NCBI GenBank assembly: GCA_027592275.1
Contig: JAQCKF010000002.1
Location: 182,082-246,081, forward strand
DNA from: Pseudomonadota bacterium
GTDB taxonomy: Bacteria > Pseudomonadota > Gammaproteobacteria > Pseudomonadales > Pseudohongiellaceae
Direction of reading: 5' to 3'
DNA: 64,000 bases
Shown here: positions 35,880 to 46,035 of the stretch, in pieces
Layout: every line of letters starts with the position of its first letter
Position numbering within the stretch: the stretch's first letter is position 1
Notes under the pieces: model-generated
Told to the model about the DNA's origin: nothing
Database searches by the model: none
Seen by the model: the letters and a program-made list of their open reading frames with translations, nothing else
Translations under genes and position numbers: made by a program

Positions 35880-38623
35880 ATCTCGTCTTCGCTCAAGAGT
35901 ATCTGGCTCTGATCTGTTTCGGCTATTCTGCATAGCGGCCCTAACTCGCAATATTGGCAAGTGGTGCCGCGGGTTGGAGCTACTGCTATGAGCCCGGATT
36001 CGAATTCTTCCGCTAGCGCGTGGATGCTCCTATTCCAATAGTCTTGCAGTGCTGGCCAGCCGCCTTCGAAGAATTTCGCCTGCCTGCTGACTTTAACCTC
36101 TGCGCCAAAATCAGTTAACTCCATGGGGCTGATCAGACCGATGTTCTCCGCGTTGAGTTGGAAGATGAGTGTTGCGCTGACCGGCTGATCGGAGTCTTTG
36201 CTGACTGCAATCTGATACAACGGGAGCTGTAAGTCATCCGGCCTATCATCAAACCATTTGTAGTTAGTGAATTTTCCTGTCTTATAATCGATAAGGGCCA
36301 CAGAGCCATCGGCTAATTGATCTACGCGATCTATGCGCAGGGTGAGTGAGAGTTGCGAATGTTGCCAAGATACAGTCTTCTCGTTATGCAAGATGGTGAA
36401 CTCGCTGCGCTGCTTCTCCACTAGCAAAAAGCCCTCCAACAAGTTCGTCAACCGACCTTTTTCAAGCAATGAGAAGGCAGGTGTCATTGTTTCGGGGTGG
36501 AGTTTTCGGAGATAGTCGATAGCGATCTCTGCGCCTTGAGTAGTTAATTCTTCTGTCTGGGAAGGAGACAGACTATGCAGTGTTTTCGAATCGCCTAGCT
36601 GCTGGCCGATTTTTTCTAGAGCCTTATGTAGGGCATTTCCTCTAACTAGTGAATTCAAACCATAGCTAAATTCATCCAATCCCTTTGCCTTCAAACGGTT
36701 CCTAGCGAAAGCCCTAAACGGGCAGTTGGATTGGTTGCTTAGTAAGCCAGTTCCGCCGGACACTTTTTCGTCGGTTAGCAGTGGAATGTGAAGTGTTTCT
36801 TCATACCTTTCTAGAATGTTCGCCATCGGATTGCTCGAATTTTCCTCGACAACAATCTCACTAGCATTCACTGGCTCGAAGGCTATCTCTTTAAGCAGGG
36901 CACTAGGTCTGATGGAGAGCTCTTCTTCTAGCGTGTGGTGACTAATCACCATCTTTGCTTTGGTGTTTTTCCGAAGTGAGATCAATTGTGTGAGTGAGGT
37001 ATCTAATTGCTGCTGGTTGGAGCTGCCGGGCATATCCAGTGTCTGTTGTAGTCCGTAGGGTAGAAACGCAACTGGGTTTATTGCCTGCGGCCAATTCCTG
37101 TCATCTACAGACAGAATCCACACGTAATCGAACAGCAGATCCTGTGACTCTTCGATATCCACGAGGGAAATCTGCCTACGATCATCAAAGTTTAGATTCA
37201 CATTGGATTGCTTAAGAAAAGTCTGCAACTTCCCAAGAGCGCTTGCTAGGGAAATATTACCCAGCACTTTCGATGAGGCTGCAAAGCGTTGGCTGCATTG
37301 CTGCCAAAGTATTCTTTGCCGGCGATTGTGTTCGGCGCAGGAGTTGCCGGGCCAGCCTAGTAGTTGTAATTGCTTGCTAAACAGCTGCAGCCATTGTCGT
37401 AACGGTTGATGATTTTGTTCGTGTCTAGAGAGTTCGCTGAAGGCTAGCAATGACTGGGCGAGGATAGGGCAGTGATGGCTGCGCTCGTTCTGCAACATGA
37501 ATGAGCGCAGTTGAGTGAGGCGAACCTCTGCTTCTGTGGTTTCGCGAAGCTTTATCTCCAGGGCAATGCGTGCTTGCAGTTCGCCCTCAGCTCCAATTAG
37601 ATTTGGTAACTGCAATAATCTACAGAAACGTTCGCTATCTATTAGTTCAAAGTTGAGAGCGAGTAATGACAAGGCGACACTAAAGTCCGGTAATTCGTCG
37701 AGCGTGTCAGTGCTGTGATAGCGATTAAGATGATCCCCAATATCGAATTTCCTGCTATTGCTGGCTTTACTTTTTCTGAATAGCGTCTCTTCGATCATAG
37801 GCTCTAAGGAGCGGCTGTGATCAACCACTATGCCGATGTGTGCGTCCGGGAACTCTCTAGCCTTTCCTTGGCACCAGTCTATGCAGGCATCAATCTCTGC
37901 GCTGTTGCTCTGATAACTTCGATAAGCGCTATCTCTACTGGCGAAGACGTGGCCTAACTGTTTGTCTTGGGTTGTTTCGCGCGACCACTCAAGCTCGCAA
38001 ACGCGGGCGAGGGCCTCGAACAGTTCTACGTACAAAGGAGGAGGCTGGTTGAAATTGATAAGAGCGATCTTGTTAGGCAGTACCGGCTTAAGCTCTTCGA
38101 TATGTTTTGCGATTATCCTGCTGGCGTCGCTGAGGCTAACGGCATTGATTCTCTTGCAGCGCTCCTCGAATTGTTCGCTCCAATCTAGAAATGTTTGAAA
38201 GTCTATTGCGCCTTTATAGCGTTCGGTCTCGCTGCTCGCAGCAACGTCCCATTGTTGAAAGAATCGATAACTTCGTGCAGCTGAGTTTGTAGTTTCTTCG
38301 CTATTGAGAAGCGGGTATTTCTCATAGCCGGATCGTACTATTTGTAGCCAGGTCTCCTGTTCGTCGAAGCGGCCAAGTAGTTGCATCTCATTGAAGGGTG
38401 CTATTGCTTGAGATGCGGCGAGTTGCCATAGTTGTTGAATGTAGATATCGATTGCAAAGACAGCGGGTCGCTCCCAGGTCTTAGCTTTCTCGCGGCTACT
38501 TCGAAAATCACTCGCGTATTCGCGCAGGATTCCGTCAACGCCAGCGTTGTTAGGAGTTAGTAGCGTGAAACCATTGCTGAGTAATGGGAGTAACGCATCG
38601 ATGTCAAAACGGCGGATAGTCAT
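35876..38623 (-). CDS. AddB-like PD-(D/E)XK nuclease (TIGR03623-type)
   Basis: A 915-aa protein of the 'probable DNA repair' family related to AddB. The N-terminal nucleotide-binding region is degenerate: the P-loop position reads LLTPNNAGVDGIL, without GK(T/S). The C-terminal nuclease has ALIDYKTGKF and four cysteines placed for an Fe-S cluster: one in SNQSNCPFRAFA and three in TTCQYCELGPLC. It lies 3 nt after selU and overlaps the AddA-like gene by 4 nt, so the helicase and nuclease are made together. Confidence 0.87.
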   Translation of the reverse strand: MTIRRFDIDALLPLLSNGFTLLTPNNAGVDGILREYASDFRSSREKAKTWERPAVFAIDIYIQQLWQLAASQAIAPFNEMQLLGRFDEQETWLQIVRSGYEKYPLLNSEETTNSAARSYRFFQQWDVAASSETERYKGAIDFQTFLDWSEQFEERCKRINAVSLSDASRIIAKHIEELKPVLPNKIALINFNQPPPLYVELFEALARVCELEWSRETTQDKQLGHVFASRDSAYRSYQSNSAEIDACIDWCQGKAREFPDAHIGIVVDHSRSLEPMIEETLFRKSKASNSRKFDIGDHLNRYHSTDTLDELPDFSVALSLLALNFELIDSERFCRLLQLPNLIGAEGELQARIALEIKLRETTEAEVRLTQLRSFMLQNERSHHCPILAQSLLAFSELSRHEQNHQPLRQWLQLFSKQLQLLGWPGNSCAEHNRRQRILWQQCSQRFAASSKVLGNISLASALGKLQTFLKQSNVNLNFDDRRQISLVDIEESQDLLFDYVWILSVDDRNWPQAINPVAFLPYGLQQTLDMPGSSNQQQLDTSLTQLISLRKNTKAKMVISHHTLEEELSIRPSALLKEIAFEPVNASEIVVEENSSNPMANILERYEETLHIPLLTDEKVSGGTGLLSNQSNCPFRAFARNRLKAKGLDEFSYGLNSLVRGNALHKALEKIGQQLGDSKTLHSLSPSQTEELTTQGAEIAIDYLRKLHPETMTPAFSLLEKGRLTNLLEGFLLVEKQRSEFTILHNEKTVSWQHSQLSLTLRIDRVDQLADGSVALIDYKTGKFTNYKWFDDRPDDLQLPLYQIAVSKDSDQPVSATLIFQLNAENIGLISPMELTDFGAEVKVSRQAKFFEGGWPALQDYWNRSIHALAEEFESGLIAVAPTRGTTCQYCELGPLCRIAETDQSQILLSEDEI

Positions 38624-38626
38624 GGG

Positions 38627-39730
38627 TCATCGAGGCCTGTTGAGGTGTGATGCCCAAGCCAAGAATTCTTCTCTGCTGCCGCGGTAGATGACACGATCGA
38701 GTTTCTTGTTCATCTGGTATTCGTACATGGGGTCGTAGTATTCGGATAGTAGCCGTTCTATCCAATGCCTGTGTAGCGCTTCGGATTCGCCAGGATCGTT
38801 ATGGCTCAGTGCCTGCTCCATTGTGGCATTCAGTGCGGCATGTTTTACGGCTCCGAGGCGACGCTGTATTCGCTCTAGGCTTCCTAGTAGAAACACAGAG
38901 AAATTCTCCTGGGCGGCATCTGCATCGTCTATCTGAAAATCCTGAAAATTTGAGTAGATGTAGTCTTTGTAGATCGTTTCTACTCGGGCTTCCATAGATT
39001 CTTCAAGCATGGCGATAGGAGAAGCTGCCATCTTGTCATGGAATTCTTTCGGAATAGAAATCGAGCCGATAGATCTGCTTTCGTCCTCAAGAAAGAGTTG
39101 CTGCACATTCTTGAAGGGTAGTTTTAATAAGGCAATGGCAAGTTGGTTCTCGAAATCGATTTGACTAGGCTGACCTTGGATACGTTTGCCAAAAGCAGAC
39201 CCGCGATGGTTGGCTAGGCCTTCGAGATCGATGCTGAAATTCAGCGAATTGAGTAGATGCGTCTTGGCGCTTCCAGTTTTGCCGCCAATGATCATGAACT
39301 TAGAGCTAAGCCCAGCCGTTTTTATCGTATCGATCAGGTAACGCCGCAGTGCTTTATAGCCACCCTCGACTAGCCGCACTTCGATTTCCAGATCCACCAG
39401 CCATTGTTGAACTGTTTGAGAACGCAATCCTCCGCGAAAGCAATACACCACTGCTGAAGGGTTCACTTGCAGGAATTTCTGCCAATTGCCGAGTCGTCGT
39501 TCTTTGCTCTCGCCGCTGACTAGTTCATTCCCTAGATTAATTGCGGCATCCTTGCCTGCATTTTTATACTTCTTCCCTATCTCGTGCCGCTCTGTATCGA
39601 ATAGCAGCGGCAAGTTAGTGGCATTAGGAAATGCGCCGTGTTTGAACTCGAGCGGCGCGCGAACGTCTATCAACGGCAGGTCTTGAGTAAAGAGATCTTG
39701 GAATTCTGGTTCGCGAAGTAGTAGAGGCAT
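38627..39730 (-). CDS. selU: tRNA 2-selenouridine synthase
   Basis: Replaces sulfur by selenium at the wobble 2-thiouridine of certain tRNAs, via a geranylated intermediate, using selenophosphate. The 367-aa protein has an N-terminal rhodanese domain with the active-site cysteine C97 (YCFRGGLRSQ), as in E. coli MnmH/YbbB, and a C-terminal P-loop domain GGKTGSAKT (149-157). It implies a selenophosphate synthetase (SelD) elsewhere. It is the first gene of a - strand unit with the AddB/AddA-like pair. Confidence 0.95.
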   Translation of the reverse strand: MPLLLREPEFQDLFTQDLPLIDVRAPLEFKHGAFPNATNLPLLFDTERHEIGKKYKNAGKDAAINLGNELVSGESKERRLGNWQKFLQVNPSAVVYCFRGGLRSQTVQQWLVDLEIEVRLVEGGYKALRRYLIDTIKTAGLSSKFMIIGGKTGSAKTHLLNSLNFSIDLEGLANHRGSAFGKRIQGQPSQIDFENQLAIALLKLPFKNVQQLFLEDESRSIGSISIPKEFHDKMAASPIAMLEESMEARVETIYKDYIYSNFQDFQIDDADAAQENFSVFLLGSLERIQRRLGAVKHAALNATMEQALSHNDPGESEALHRHWIERLLSEYYDPMYEYQMNKKLDRVIYRGSREEFLAWASHLNRPR

Positions 39731-39890
39731 CTAGGATCAGGCACGTAGGTAAAGGAATCAGTAATTGAGCTGCTCGTGAAGATGCAGTGTAGCACTTAGG
39801 TCTATTCAGCCCTAGGGTAGCGACAGCCAATACTCATGGCGTGCTGGGCTTTGCGGTAGCACTGCGCACGCCGTATTATTGACAGGGTGA

Positions 39891-39924
39891 TAGGAGCTGA
39901 GAGTAAATAGGAGCTGACAGTAAG
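39891..39924. repeat. 17-bp direct tandem repeat
   Basis: taggagctgagagtaaa (39891-39907) is followed directly by taggagctgacagtaag (39908-39924), with two mismatches. It lies in the selU-DUF1285 spacer, where both genes should have their promoters. Its role is unknown; it may be a double regulator site or a simple slippage product. Confidence 0.6.
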
Positions 39925-40019
39925 CAGCTGGAACTTGTTAGTCTGGGAGTAGAACCATCTCAAGCGATAGTAGTGATGATAGTAGTAATACCGAGGGCGA
40001 GACTATCGACCCCTTCGAT

Positions 40020-40547
40020 ATGGTACGCAAGATCAAGGGCCGCGGGCCAGCACCGGTGCACCTGTGGGATCCTCCATTCTGCGGTGACATGGATATGGTT
40101 GTTGCCAAAGATGGCTCTTGGATCCACGAAGGAAAACCGATTCGCCGCGCTGCTCTGGTTAATCTTTTCGCCTCGGTTCTAAAAATTGCAGACGATGGCG
40201 AATACTATCTGGTAACACCCGTTGAGAAAGTTAGGATACAAGTCGAAGACTGCCCTTTTGTGGCTCTGGATATGGATGTTGAAGGAGAGGGGAGTCAGCA
40301 GAGATTAACTTTTACCACGAATATTGGCGAGAAAGTCGTGGCTGGGGAAGAGCATCTGCTGAATATTCAAGTAGACCCGGATAGTGGTGAGCCCCATCCC
40401 AGCATTCATGTGCGAAGCGGTCTCGATGCGTTAATAAATCGTGCTGTTTTCTATCGCTTAGTTGATCTTGCCGTGCCAAGTGAAGCTGAAACAGGACACT
40501 CTCCTATGGGTATCTGGAGCAGCGGACAATTCTTTACGCTGGGCTAG
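40020..40547 (+). CDS. DUF1285 domain protein
   Basis: A 175-aa protein with the DUF1285 core: PAPVHLWDPPFCGDMDMVV, IRRAALVNLF, YYLVTPVEKVRI and a LDMDVEGEG segment. No membrane or catalytic motif is visible; function is unknown. The ATG at 40020 has no Shine-Dalgarno sequence. The same frame is open back to a stop at 39939 and has no ATG, GTG or TTG there, but an ATC at 39957 follows gggag at a good distance. A non-AUG start adding 21 residues is possible; homologues do have residues before the core. Confidence 0.9.
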   Translation: MVRKIKGRGPAPVHLWDPPFCGDMDMVVAKDGSWIHEGKPIRRAALVNLFASVLKIADDGEYYLVTPVEKVRIQVEDCPFVALDMDVEGEGSQQRLTFTTNIGEKVVAGEEHLLNIQVDPDSGEPHPSIHVRSGLDALINRAVFYRLVDLAVPSEAETGHSPMGIWSSGQFFTLG

Positions 40548-40635
40548 CGGGGTTCGATGGCGCCAAAGGCCTAAAATTGGCTACAGTAACCGCTCTCTCA
40601 GTTGACCTAAACCGCTAAAAACGGCATTATTGCCA

Positions 40636-40664
40636 CCTTTTTCGGGCCGTGAAAAAGGATTTTT
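40636..40664 (+). terminator. Candidate terminator or attenuator before etfB
   Basis: cctttttc (40636-40643) pairs with gaaaaagg (40651-40658), 8 bp with a 7-nt loop, followed by atttttc. It may end the DUF1285 transcript. A promoter-like TTGACC (40602-40607)-17 nt-CATTAT (40625-40630) sits just upstream, so the hairpin could instead lie in the etfB leader. Confidence 0.45.
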
Positions 40665-40738
40665 CGGGGGCCTGACCTAGTTCATTACTAGTGATAAAAA
40701 GCTAAACCATTCTTGTTAGACACTACTATGGAGAATCC

Positions 40739-41488
40739 ATGAAGATTCTTGTTGCGATAAAGCGCGTCGTTGATGCGAACGTTAAAGTTAGAGTTAAGGG
40801 CGACGGCACTGGCGTCGATCTTACCAATGCCAAGATGGCGATCAATCCATTCTGTGAGATTGCCATTGAAGAGGCTATCCGAATCAAAGAGTCGGGTGCG
40901 GCAGATGAAGTCATCGCTGTATCGATAGGACCTCAAGCTAGCCAGGAGCAAATTCGTACTGCACTGGCATTGGGTGCCGATCGAGGAATACTCGTTGTGA
41001 CTGACGAGCAAGTAGAGCCACTAGCGGTTGCCAAGATACTCAAGACGATAGTCGACAAAGAGGGTATCGATCTGGTCATCCTAGGCAAGCAGTCCATCGA
41101 TACCGATAACAATCAGGTAGGTCAAATGCTTGCGGCGCTGTGTAATTACCCACAGGGCACATTTGCCAGCAAGGCCGAGATAAAAGACGGCAAGATTGAA
41201 GTTACACGTGAGATCGACGGTGGCGAGCAGACTGTGCTACTTACCCTGCCAGCAATCCTTACTACGGATCTGCGTCTAAACGAGCCGCGCTATGCCTCAT
41301 TGCCAAACATCATGAAGGCTAAGAAGAAGCCAATAGACGCCACCACGCCTGCTGAGCTAGGGGTCGATATTACATCGAAACTACAGACTCTCAGTATTGC
41401 CGCGCCAGCAGAGAGAACTGCGGGCATTATTGTCGAGTCTGTCGCAGAACTCGTTAACAAATTGAAGACTGAAGCTAAAGTCATATAG
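40739..41488 (+). CDS. etfB: Electron transfer flavoprotein subunit beta
   Basis: EtfB with EtfA forms an FAD- and AMP-binding heterodimer that carries electrons from acyl-CoA and other dehydrogenases to ETF-ubiquinone oxidoreductase. The 249-aa protein has the family start [35 protein letters not shown], and the signature [33 protein letters not shown] region. Length is standard. etfA follows after 9 nt. Confidence 0.97.
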   Translation: MKILVAIKRVVDANVKVRVKGDGTGVDLTNAKMAINPFCEIAIEEAIRIKESGAADEVIAVSIGPQASQEQIRTALALGADRGILVVTDEQVEPLAVAKILKTIVDKEGIDLVILGKQSIDTDNNQVGQMLAALCNYPQGTFASKAEIKDGKIEVTREIDGGEQTVLLTLPAILTTDLRLNEPRYASLPNIMKAKKKPIDATTPAELGVDITSKLQTLSIAAPAERTAGIIVESVAELVNKLKTEAKVI

Positions 41489-41497
41489 GTGGTGAGC

Positions 41498-42424
41498 ATG
41501 TCAATTTTAGTAGTAGCAGAACACGATAACGATTCGATCAAGACGTCCACTCTGAATACTGTCACAGCGGCTCAGGCCATCGGTGATGATGTGCATGTGC
41601 TAGTTGCAGGTGTTGGCTGCCAAGCTGCAGTGGCTGCAGCGGCAGAAATTGCCGGGGTTGCGAAGGTGATCAGTGCAGACAATGAAGCCTATGCGCATCA
41701 GTTACCTGAAAACGTAGCGCCTCTTCTGGTTGAGCTATCAAAGAATTACTCGCACATCTTGTCCCCGGCGACGACTACTGGCAAGAATCTCATGCCTCGT
41801 GCGGCAGCACTTCTAGACGTGGCGCAGATATCCGACATTATAGAAGTGAAGAGCGAAGATACCTTCGTGCGTCCTGTTTACGCGGGTAACGCGATGGCTA
41901 CAGTACAGTCATCTGATTCGGTCAAGATGATTACTGTTCGAACTACAGCCTACGCTGAAGCAGCAAGTGGTGGTAGTGCTACTATCGAGAACTCTGACTT
42001 CGTCAGCAATCAGGAAATGGCTACTTTCGTTAGCGAACAGCTTTCGGTCTCGGAGCGTCCTGAACTGACTGCGGCATCAATAGTAATCTCTGGCGGTCGT
42101 GGCATGCAAAACGGCGAAAATTTCGTTCTTCTGGAGAAAGTCGCAGACAAGCTAGGGGCTGCAATCGGCGCTTCTAGAGCCGCGGTTGATGCGGGCTTCG
42201 TGCCAAATGATATGCAGGTAGGCCAGACAGGCAAGATTGTCGCTCCTGATCTGTATATTGCGGTAGGTATTTCTGGTGCGATTCAGCATCTTGCAGGCAT
42301 GAAAGACAGCAAGGTAATTGTTGCTATAAACAAAGATGAAGAGGCGCCGATTTTTCAGGTCGCCGACTATGGCTTGGTAGGCGATTTGTTTAAAGTGCTT
42401 CCCGAATTAGAGGCTGCTCTTTAG
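41498..42424 (+). CDS. etfA: Electron transfer flavoprotein subunit alpha
   Basis: Alpha subunit, binding FAD in its C-terminal domain. The 308-aa product contains [56 protein letters not shown] (FAD-binding signature region) and ends near the terminator. The start chosen is the ATG at 41498, 5 nt after the strong ribosome site aggtgg; a GTG at 41489 falls within that site. Confidence 0.97.
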   Translation: MSILVVAEHDNDSIKTSTLNTVTAAQAIGDDVHVLVAGVGCQAAVAAAAEIAGVAKVISADNEAYAHQLPENVAPLLVELSKNYSHILSPATTTGKNLMPRAAALLDVAQISDIIEVKSEDTFVRPVYAGNAMATVQSSDSVKMITVRTTAYAEAASGGSATIENSDFVSNQEMATFVSEQLSVSERPELTAASIVISGGRGMQNGENFVLLEKVADKLGAAIGASRAAVDAGFVPNDMQVGQTGKIVAPDLYIAVGISGAIQHLAGMKDSKVIVAINKDEEAPIFQVADYGLVGDLFKVLPELEAAL

Positions 42425-42460
42425 TTAGGTGCTAGCTTCGCAGCTTTACATTTGAGTCAC

Positions 42461-42496
42461 ACATAAAAAAGCCCGGTTACCCGGGCTTTTTTATGT
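42461..42496. terminator. Bidirectional intrinsic terminator between etfA and rne
   Basis: A perfect 16-bp stem (42461-42476 and 42481-42496) with a ttac loop. The G/C core gcccgg is flanked by an A-run on the left and a T-run on the right. It therefore reads as a strong intrinsic terminator on both strands, ending etfA (+) and rne (-). Confidence 0.95.
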
Positions 42497-42532
42497 AACT
42501 CGTTTGACTCAACGAGTAGCTATTTGGTTCAG

Positions 42533-45265
42533 CTATTCTCCTTTATCTTGTTCCTTTTGAGCGGCCATCGCACGACGTTTGATTTCGCGTGGGTCGTTGG
42601 CTGCGCGACCACCAGTAGATGCCGGGGCAACTGGTGGGCTGCTTGGCGCAGGAGCAGATTTAGCTGCAGGACTAGAGCTGGAAGCCTTACGTTCTTTTTT
42701 TGCTGCTACCGGCGTTGGCGCGGGTGCCGGTGTGCTAGCTGCTTCAGGCTGCTGAGCTGGTTTTTCTGCAGGCTTTGGTGCCGGCGGGACTGCCTGTGCA
42801 GGAGCTGCTTGCACGGGTTTTGCTTCTACTGCCGGTGCTGTTGCTCGTACAGAGCTCTCCTGTGCTGCAGGAGCTGGGCTTGTAGGTTCTACTCTAGGGC
42901 TCGCTTGAACATTTGCAGAAGGTTGGCTAGTCGTCTCAGTACTAGCAGTTGGCGATGCCGCTGGCTTTGTATTCTGAGGAACAACTGTCTCTGTGCTGCT
43001 TGCTTGAGGTGTTGCTGCAGGACTCTCGCTAGCATCCGCATTTGCAGTAGACCCATTGTCGCGACGGCCGTTCCCAGATCTGTTGCCAGACTGACTCGAC
43101 TGCTGTCGTGGTTGCTGATTACCATTGTTCTGCGCTTCTTGCGGTGCCTTGTTGCCATCTACTTCAGCGACTGGAGTAGACTGTTGACTAGACGCTGCTT
43201 CATCCGTAGTTGCTTCAGCCTGTTCCGGTCTAGGGCCACGCTTGCGCTGATTTGAATTGCGTGGGCGCTTGTTAGCTGGCCGCCGCTGCGTTTTCTGCTC
43301 AGAATTTTGCTCCGAGTTCTGTCCGGAATTTTGTTGTTCCGGCTTGTCAGATGACGCTACCTTATCTTGCTTGTTAGGGTTTTCGTTATCAGAAGTAGAC
43401 CTATCGCTTTCGTTATTGTTTCTGTTCGACTGGTTGCGTCGTTGATTCTGATTAGAAGACTTGCCTCCGCGCTCTCCGCGCTCTCCGCGCTGCTGACTGC
43501 CGCCGCGTGACTGTTGGCCGCGTTGACTCTGATTGCGGGAATTCCCTCTCGAACGATTGCGGTTGCCGCCTTGCGATCTCTTCTTAGGTTCTTCCTTTTT
43601 CTTTTCAGCGGATCCAAATATTGCTGCAAAAAGTTTCGAGAAGAAACCCTGTTTCTTAGGCGCTACCTGTGGAGGAGGAGGTGCTCGATCTGAAGATACG
43701 TTACTTACCGCAGGCTTCTGTGCCGCTGGCGAATCCTTAACCTTGGACTTCGCGTTCGGAGCTGGCTCTGCGATAGCGGTAACATCTACCTCATACACTT
43801 CGCCTTGCTGGTTCAAGGCAGTAATTTCGTAATGAGGCGTTTGCAGCTCGGGATTAGGAATTATCGAAACTTTAGTTCCGCTTTGTTCTTCAATCTCCGC
43901 AAGTCCGGCGCGCTTCTCGTTTAACAGATATGAAGAAAGCGCTAGCGGAACAGTAGCTCGCACTTCTTGGCACTTCTGCTTGTTCGCTTCTTCCTGCAAA
44001 ATTCTCATAATTGAGAGGCAGAGTGATTCCACATCGCGAATCGATCCCTGACCACTGCAGCGTGGACAAACGATACCACTAGTTTCCCCTAGTGAAGGAC
44101 GTAGTCGCTGTCGTGACATTTCGAGAAGTCCGAAGCGTGAGATGCGACCGACCTGCACTCGCGCGCGATCCGGTTCAAGCGCATCGCGCATTCTATTTTC
44201 GACTTCGCGTTGGTTACGGCTGGAGTTCATGTCGATGAAATCTATGACAACCAGGCCGCCCATGTCTCTTAGGCGCAGTTGCCGTGCGATCTCGTCAGCT
44301 GCCTCGAGGTTTGTGTTCAGAGCAGTCTCTTCAATATCAGCACCGCGAGTCGCTCGTGAGGAGTTGATGTCTATTGAAATCAACGCCTCAGTTGGATCGA
44401 TTACTACCGAACCACCTGAGGGAAGTTTAACTTCGCGCTCGAAAGCACTCTCTATCTGGCCTTCGATCTGATAGCGATTGAAGAGGGGGAGCTTGTCTTC
44501 GTACAGCTTAATTCTGTTTTCATATTGTGGCATTACCTGCCTGATGAAAGTGATCGCCTCTTCGAAGGATTCCTTAGTATCAAAAAGTACCTCGCCGATA
44601 TCCTTGCGCAGATAATCGCGGATCATGCGGATGATGACGTTGCTCTCCTGATAGATCAGGAAGGGAGCTGGCTTAGTTGTGCTGGCTTCTTGAATCGCCT
44701 GCCAAAGTGTTAACAGATAGTCCAAGTCCCACTGTAATTCTTCCTGTGCCTTACCAACGCCTGCAGTACGCACGATTATGCCCATGCCGTCAGGAATCTC
44801 TAGACCGCGCAGGGCCTCGCGTAATTCGGAGCGCTCATCGCCTTCGATACGACGGGAAATGCCGCCGGCCTTAGGGTTGTTGGGCATCAATACCAGATAG
44901 CGCCCAGCTAAGCTGATGTAAGTAGTAAGGGCCGCGCCTTTATTGCCGCGTTCTTCCTTCTCAACCTGAACGATAACCTGAGTACCCTCTGGGATCAGCT
45001 CCTTGAGGTTCTTACTCTTAACATCCGTGGCGTAGTACTGACGGGATATTTCCTTCAATGGCAGGAAGCCGTGGCGGTCAGCGCCGAAATCGACGAAGGC
45101 AGCTTCAAGGCTAGGCTCTACACGAGTAACTTTGCCTCGGTAGATATTTGCCTTCTTCTGGATGCGAGTACGGTTTTCGATGTCTAGGTCGTAGAGTTTC
45201 TGACCATCAACTAGAGCAACACGGAGTTCTTCTTCCTGCGTCGCGTTAATAAGCATTCTTTTCAT
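42533..45265 (-). CDS. rne: Ribonuclease E
   Basis: Essential endoribonuclease that starts mRNA decay, processes rRNA and tRNA, and scaffolds the degradosome. In the 910-aa protein the catalytic half (about 1-510) shows [21 protein letters not shown], the S1 domain, [20 protein letters not shown] with catalytic Asp, and the Zn-link C400-PR-C403. The C-terminal ~390 residues are disordered: Arg/Gly/Asn-rich RNA-binding stretches, then Pro/Ala/Glu-rich spacers. The ATG at 45265 matches the family; a 22-codon longer frame is not homologous. It starts 4 nt after a hairpin, without a Shine-Dalgarno sequence. Confidence 0.96.
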   Translation of the reverse strand: MKRMLINATQEEELRVALVDGQKLYDLDIENRTRIQKKANIYRGKVTRVEPSLEAAFVDFGADRHGFLPLKEISRQYYATDVKSKNLKELIPEGTQVIVQVEKEERGNKGAALTTYISLAGRYLVLMPNNPKAGGISRRIEGDERSELREALRGLEIPDGMGIIVRTAGVGKAQEELQWDLDYLLTLWQAIQEASTTKPAPFLIYQESNVIIRMIRDYLRKDIGEVLFDTKESFEEAITFIRQVMPQYENRIKLYEDKLPLFNRYQIEGQIESAFEREVKLPSGGSVVIDPTEALISIDINSSRATRGADIEETALNTNLEAADEIARQLRLRDMGGLVVIDFIDMNSSRNQREVENRMRDALEPDRARVQVGRISRFGLLEMSRQRLRPSLGETSGIVCPRCSGQGSIRDVESLCLSIMRILQEEANKQKCQEVRATVPLALSSYLLNEKRAGLAEIEEQSGTKVSIIPNPELQTPHYEITALNQQGEVYEVDVTAIAEPAPNAKSKVKDSPAAQKPAVSNVSSDRAPPPPQVAPKKQGFFSKLFAAIFGSAEKKKEEPKKRSQGGNRNRSRGNSRNQSQRGQQSRGGSQQRGERGERGGKSSNQNQRRNQSNRNNNESDRSTSDNENPNKQDKVASSDKPEQQNSGQNSEQNSEQKTQRRPANKRPRNSNQRKRGPRPEQAEATTDEAASSQQSTPVAEVDGNKAPQEAQNNGNQQPRQQSSQSGNRSGNGRRDNGSTANADASESPAATPQASSTETVVPQNTKPAASPTASTETTSQPSANVQASPRVEPTSPAPAAQESSVRATAPAVEAKPVQAAPAQAVPPAPKPAEKPAQQPEAASTPAPAPTPVAAKKERKASSSSPAAKSAPAPSSPPVAPASTGGRAANDPREIKRRAMAAQKEQDKGE

Positions 45266-45679
45266 AATAGGTTCACTTGTTGTTGAACCAGATAAGAAAC
45301 TTAGGAGGGAATCATCGAGTTGGGCGCGCACGACTCAATAAGGAGTAGTGGGTTAGGGCAACGAAGAAGCGGAATCGGGTTGATTAGGCTTCAGCTACAG
45401 CAATTTCTTAACGTTTTAACAATAATAGAACAGGCATAGGAGTGCTATGACTTGTCTTGTGCTCAATTGACCGCCTACATGAGGCTCTATGTTGCATAGT
45501 ATCTATTGTTTTTGTTGAAAATATTACCTAGTTTTGTTTTTCGTTGCCTATCAGCTCAGCATCAGCTGCCTTGCTCGAATATAAATTCCTAAACTTATCC
45601 GGTTTGTCTCATCACGACTTTTAGTCATGACTTTTAATAACTGTTAAATGGGTTAGCAGTCTCTCTAGCTATCCGCTGA
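45266..45679 (-). promoter_or_regulatory. rne leader / upstream region
   Basis: In E. coli, rne has a long structured leader that mediates autoregulation. Here, 5-24 nt before the rne ATG is a 6-bp hairpin (ggttca 45270-45275, tgaacc 45284-45289), and another arm pair (gagttg/cgactc) lies near 45320-45336. A short hairpin ctatg-ttg-catag is at 45487-45499. I could not place a convincing -35/-10 pair. That the stretch is an autoregulatory 5' UTR is inference. Confidence 0.45.
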
Positions 45680-46027
45680 TTGCCCTGTGTTGGTGCGAAT
45701 CAGTCTTATGAAGCTGTAATTCTGCCTGTGTGGTCGCGGCTAAATGGCACGGACCCTGTGTGGTTGTCGTCAGGAGAGCTTGATCCAATAGGTCTTAACG
45801 ATTGGTTTCAACAAAATCTCTCAAATAACCGAAGACTCCCGATGCTCTGTATCCCGCGCAATATGGCGCTTGTGGATTACAGACGCTTCCCTGAATACAA
45901 AGTTAGAGGAAGCATGGCGATGGAATATAACAGTAATGTCTGTAGGACTCAATTAATGAGCTACTGTTTCACGAAATTTATCCAAAAAAACAATAACCTG
46001 CACCATTCTTCCAACTTAGATTTGTAA
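45680..46027 (+). CDS. Unrecognised ORF, possible gene fragment
   Basis: A 115-codon frame from a TTG with no ribosome site. The first ~80 residues look protein-like (WSRLNGTDPVWLSSGEL, IGLNDWFQQNLS, DYRRFPEYKVRG), with balanced composition. The C-terminal part turns AT-driven and asparagine-rich. I do not recognise the family. A stop sits immediately upstream of the start, and another coding-like fragment follows in a different frame, suggesting a decaying gene rather than an intact one. Confidence 0.35.
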   Translation: MPCVGANQSYEAVILPVWSRLNGTDPVWLSSGELDPIGLNDWFQQNLSNNRRLPMLCIPRNMALVDYRRFPEYKVRGSMAMEYNSNVCRTQLMSYCFTKFIQKNNNLHHSSNLDL

Positions 46028-46035
46028 CTAGCTGA

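Noticed and set aside
35515..35991. A 158-codon frame opposite the start of the AddA-like gene
   Set aside because: Antisense to the conserved Walker A region of the helicase; low-complexity Ser/Cys/Arg composition.
42524..43255. A 243-codon open frame on the + strand opposite the rne C-terminal region
   Set aside because: It mirrors the repetitive Arg/Gly/Ala/Pro low-complexity half of RNase E. The peptide is Cys/Arg-rich nonsense with no motif, whereas the - strand frame continues the conserved enzyme.
43478..43500. Repeated ctctccgcg units considered as a possible DNA repeat array
   Set aside because: They encode the RGERGERGG stretch of RNase E in frame, so they are protein-level low complexity. 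No CRISPR-like spacing occurs anywhere in the window.
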